This document shows positions 61,338 through 64,000 of a stretch of DNA of 64,000 nucleotides, piece by piece. The translations under genes and the position numbers were made by a program. Origin of the DNA: Actinacidiphila acididurans (lineage in GTDB: Bacteria > Actinomycetota > Actinomycetes > Streptomycetales > Streptomycetaceae); contig NZ_JADKYB010000017.1 in NCBI RefSeq assembly GCF_016918855.1, positions 62,001 through 126,000 of the forward strand. Reading direction: 5' to 3'. How positions within the stretch are numbered: position 1 is the first letter of the stretch; each line of letters begins with the position of its first letter. The notes below the pieces were generated by a model that did not search any database, was not told the DNA's origin, and worked only from the letters and a program-made list of their open reading frames with translations.

Positions 61338-62567
61338 ATGACGACCGACGTACGGCCCTTGGCGCCCGAGTTGTGGGACCTTTACTTCGACCGGCTGGCG
61401 CGGGCCTTCGGCTGGCCGGCCAGTGCTCCGGAAGACCGCGAGCTGTGGCGACAACTGACCGAAACCGAGCGGTCGTTGACGGCCTGGGACGGGGAGGAGC
61501 TGATCGGCACCGCGGGTGCCTTCTCCTTCCGGATGACGGTTCCCGGCGGCGCCCCGCTGGCCGTGTCCGGCGTCACCATGGTCAGCGTCCAGCCCACCCA
61601 CCGGCGCCGCGGGGTGCTCACCGCCATGATGCGCCGGCAGCTCGACGACTTCCGGGCCCGCGGCGAGAGCGTGGCCATTCTCACCGCCTCCGAGCCCGCT
61701 ATCTACGGCCGCTTCGGCTACGGCGTCGCCACCCGCGAGATGTCCGGCACCGTCGACACCACCAGGGTGAGCTTCGCCGTGCCCGAGGAGGGGCGGCGGG
61801 TGCGGTTCCGGCTGGGCCCGGCCGCGGCGGCCCTCGACGCCTGTGAGGCGGTGTACGCGCAGGTGGTCGCCGGGCGGCCGGGAATGCTGGCCCGGCAGCC
61901 GGGCTGGGAGCGGAAGCCGGTGCTGGACCCGCCCGCGGACCGGGACGGCGCCACCGAGTTGCTGTGCGTGCTCGCCGAACTGGACGGCGAGGTACGGGGC
62001 TACGCCCGGTACGCGGTCAAGCCCCAGCGCGGCGCGGGCGGCAGCGAGTCGGTGGTCCGGCTCAAGGACCTCGAGGCCCTGGACCCCGCGGTCGGCGCCG
62101 CGCTGTGGCAGTACCTGGCGGACATCGACCTGACCTCCTCGGTGGCCTTCCGCAACCGCCCGGCCGACGACCCGCTGGTGCACCTGGTCTCCGACCTGCG
62201 CCGCTGCCGGCTCGGCTGGCGCGACGGGCTGCACCTGCGGCTGGTCGACGTGGGCGCGGCGCTGTCGGCCCGCACCTACACCTGTCCGGTGGACGTGGTG
62301 CTCGCCGTCGAGGACCCCTTCTGCCCGTGGAATTCCGGCGCCTGGCGGCTGTCCGGCGACGCCGAGGGGGCGACCTGCGAACGGACCACCGCACCGGCGG
62401 ACCTGGCCGTGCCCGTACGCGACCTGGGCGCGGCCTACCTCGGCGGCCCGACCCTGCGCGCCATGGCCGCCGCCGGGACCGTACGCGAGCTGCGGCCGGG
62501 CGCGCTGCGGGAGGCGTCGGCGGCCTTCCACGGCGACGTGGAGCCGTGGCTGCCGCACGGGTTCTGA
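61338..62567 (+). CDS. Eis-like GNAT-family N-acetyltransferase
   Basis: A 409-residue acetyltransferase related to mycobacterial Eis. It has two GNAT-like folds; the acetyl-CoA loop is VSVQPTHRRRGVLTAMMRRQ (about residues 79-98), with ASEPAIYGRFGYGVA following. The C-terminal SCP2-like domain ends in Phe, as in Eis, where the free C-terminus takes part in catalysis. Eis-type enzymes acetylate aminoglycosides or protein lysines. The ATG is at 61338. The 151 nt to the divergent phosphatase hold both promoters. Confidence 0.9.
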   Translation: MTTDVRPLAPELWDLYFDRLARAFGWPASAPEDRELWRQLTETERSLTAWDGEELIGTAGAFSFRMTVPGGAPLAVSGVTMVSVQPTHRRRGVLTAMMRRQLDDFRARGESVAILTASEPAIYGRFGYGVATREMSGTVDTTRVSFAVPEEGRRVRFRLGPAAAALDACEAVYAQVVAGRPGMLARQPGWERKPVLDPPADRDGATELLCVLAELDGEVRGYARYAVKPQRGAGGSESVVRLKDLEALDPAVGAALWQYLADIDLTSSVAFRNRPADDPLVHLVSDLRRCRLGWRDGLHLRLVDVGAALSARTYTCPVDVVLAVEDPFCPWNSGAWRLSGDAEGATCERTTAPADLAVPVRDLGAAYLGGPTLRAMAAAGTVRELRPGALREASAAFHGDVEPWLPHGF

Positions 62568-62643
62568 GCGGGCCGCGCGGAGGCGGGCCACGCGGAGGCC
62601 CGCGTACGTACGACGTGGCCGGTGTGCGCCCGTACGACGGCCG

Positions 62644-63471
62644 CTACGGACGTACGGACGCCTCCTGCGGCGGCTGGCAGGTGGGGCACCAGAACAGATT
62701 GCGGGCGGCCAGCACCTGGGTGCGTACTTCGGTGCCGCACAGCAGGCAGGGCAGGCCGGCCCGGCGGTAGACGTAGACCTCGCCGCCGTGGTCGTCCACC
62801 CGCGGCGGACGGCCCATCGCCGCCGGCTCGTGCTCGGGGCGGACGGTGTCGATGCGGTTGTTGCGCACGCCCTGGCGCATCAGGGCGACCAGGTCGGCCC
62901 ACATCGCCCGCCACAGCTCGCGGGAAAGCGCCCGGCCGGGCAGGAAGGGGTCAACGCCGTGCCGGAAGAGCACCTCGGCGCGGTAGACGTTGCCGACCCC
63001 GGCGAGCAGTTTCTGGTCCATCAGCAGCGCGGCCACCGACACCCGGGACCGGGAGATCCGGGCCCAGGCCAGGTCCGGGTCGGCGTCGGGCCGCAGCGGG
63101 TCGGGGCCGAGCCGGGCGCCGATCGCCTGCTTCTCGCCGTCGGTGACCAGCGCGCAGGCGGCCGGGCCGCGCAGGTCCATGGTCGGGCCGCCCGGTCCGG
63201 CGCCGGCCAGCCGCAGCCGTACGGTGTCGCTGGCCGGGCCCTCGAAGGCGACCGTGCCGATCAGGCCCAGGTGGATGTGCACCCAGCCGAGCGGCCCGAA
63301 CCCGAGGAAGAGGTGCTTGCCGTGGGCGTCGGTGGCCTCCAGCACGGTGCCGTCGAGCAGCGCCGCGCTGTCGGCGAACTTGCCCTGCGGACTGCTCGCC
63401 CGCACCGGACGGCCGGCGAAGCGCTCCCCGATGTCCTGCGCCAGCCGGTGGATCGTGTGTCCTTCGGGCAT
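62644..63471 (-). CDS. Fpg/Nei-family DNA glycosylase
   Basis: A 275-residue base-excision repair enzyme. The N-terminus PEGHTIHRLAQ (Pro nucleophile after Met removal, Glu2) is of the Nei type. The helix-two-turn-helix region contains KLLAGVGNVYRAEVLFRHGV. The zinc finger is CLLCGTEV and CPTC. It removes oxidised pyrimidines and nicks the abasic site. The ATG is at 63471, nine nt after the rpiB stop, so the two genes are co-transcribed. Confidence 0.95.
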   Translation of the reverse strand: MPEGHTIHRLAQDIGERFAGRPVRASSPQGKFADSAALLDGTVLEATDAHGKHLFLGFGPLGWVHIHLGLIGTVAFEGPASDTVRLRLAGAGPGGPTMDLRGPAACALVTDGEKQAIGARLGPDPLRPDADPDLAWARISRSRVSVAALLMDQKLLAGVGNVYRAEVLFRHGVDPFLPGRALSRELWRAMWADLVALMRQGVRNNRIDTVRPEHEPAAMGRPPRVDDHGGEVYVYRRAGLPCLLCGTEVRTQVLAARNLFWCPTCQPPQEASVRP

Positions 63472-63480
63472 GCCCTCGGC

Positions 63481-63969
63481 TCAGTCCTGCTGCGGGTGGT
63501 GCGCGGGGACCGGCGGCAGTTCCCCGGTCGCCTCGTAGCGGGTGAGCATGTCGATACGGCGCTGGTGGCGCTCGACGTGCGAGTAGGGGGTGGCCAGGAA
63601 GATCTCGACGAACTTGGTGGCCTCCTCCTGGGAGTGCATCCGGGCGCCGATGCTGAGCACATTGGCGTCGTTGTGCTCCCGGGACAGCGAGGCGGTCTGC
63701 TCGTTCCAGGCCAGCGCGGCCCGAACGCCCTTGACCTTGTTGGCCGCGATCTGCTCGCCGTTGCCCGAGCCGCCGATCACGATCCCGAGGCTGCCCGGGT
63801 CGGCGGCGGTCCGCTCCGCCGCCCGCAGGCAGAACGGCGGGTAGTCGTCCACCGCGTCGTAGATGTGCGGCCCGCAGTCCACGGGCTGGTGCCCGGCCGC
63901 GGTGAGCCATTCCACGAGGTGGTTCTTGAGTTCGAAGCCGGCATGATCCGAGCCGAGATACACGCGCAT
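63481..63969 (-). CDS. rpiB: Ribose-5-phosphate isomerase B
   Basis: A 162-residue RpiB/LacAB enzyme that interconverts ribose-5-phosphate and ribulose-5-phosphate. It begins MRVYLGSDHAGFELKNHL; GGSGNGEQIAANKVKGVRAA and HNDANVLSIGARM are family blocks, with Asp and His of the DHAG and HNDAN sites. The ATG is at 63969. The C-terminus is slightly longer than usual. Confidence 0.96.
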   Translation of the reverse strand: MRVYLGSDHAGFELKNHLVEWLTAAGHQPVDCGPHIYDAVDDYPPFCLRAAERTAADPGSLGIVIGGSGNGEQIAANKVKGVRAALAWNEQTASLSREHNDANVLSIGARMHSQEEATKFVEIFLATPYSHVERHQRRIDMLTRYEATGELPPVPAHHPQQD

Positions 63970-64000
63970 GCCCCGAGTCTGTCATGCCCGGCGGGGCCCG

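Overview
This window is a GC-rich (about 70-73 %) stretch of actinobacterial chromosome. Gene content, order, GTG/TTG starts, leaderless-looking promoters and codon bias all fit the family Streptomycetaceae (Streptomyces or a close genus). The order is that of the conserved chromosomal core of Streptomyces: leuS, then rsfS/nadD, proA/proB, obgE/rpmA/rplU, the RNase E gene, two radical-SAM-related genes, rodA/mrdA/mreDCB, ndk, folC, valS, clpX/clpP/clpP, tig and rpiB. I see no prophage, insertion sequence, CRISPR array or biosynthetic cluster. Nearly all the long overlapping antisense frames are GC-codon shadows of real genes.

Left part (1-11.1 kb). The 5' part of leuS runs off the left edge and is preceded by a classical attenuator with a leucine-rich leader peptide. 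Then come a secreted S53 protease, a GlxA/AraC-type regulator and a small membrane protein. Two tRNA-Ala(GGC) genes sit in duplicated flanks. They bracket a 5.6-kb accessory block: a GT87 membrane glycosyltransferase, an Old-Yellow-Enzyme reductase, an MFS exporter and its divergent MmyB-type regulator.

Middle part (11.2-37.8 kb). A reverse-strand run holds a 51-aa membrane peptide, nadD, a degenerate LCP/LytR-C protein, rsfS and a histidine phosphatase. An M48 protease follows on the forward strand. Next are two related unknown membrane proteins, then proA, an unknown gene and proB. A wall-glycan-like group follows: galE, a GT2 glycosyltransferase, a truncated polyprenol-phosphate-glycosyltransferase remnant and a GtrA protein. 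Then come obgE, rpmA and rplU, with a strong promoter and structured leader before rplU. The RNase E/G gene has very large repetitive arms, and DUF2344 and B12-radical-SAM genes sit beside it. A CYTH-CHAD protein closes the section.

Right part (37.8-64 kb). The elongasome operon (mreB-mreC-mreD-mrdA-rodA, with 4-nt stop/start overlaps) is followed upstream by ndk, DUF4233, folC and valS. A forward Pro/Gly/Gln-rich membrane protein comes next. The proteostasis cluster (clpX, two clpP, tig) carries a ClgR-like box ahead of the first clpP. Then come tRNA-Pro and tRNA-Gly, an AraC regulator divergent from an aldo/keto reductase, an Lrp regulator divergent from an asparaginase, a small membrane protein, a membrane SpoIIE-type phosphatase, an Eis-like acetyltransferase, a Nei/Fpg glycosylase and rpiB.

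The most unusual items are the leuS leader-peptide attenuator, the duplicated tRNA-Ala loci, the 31-codon glycosyltransferase remnant still coupled to gtrA, the roughly 13-copy basic repeat flanking the RNase E core, the LCP protein lacking the expected catalytic Arg, the pair of related unknown membrane proteins, and two candidate CTG start codons.
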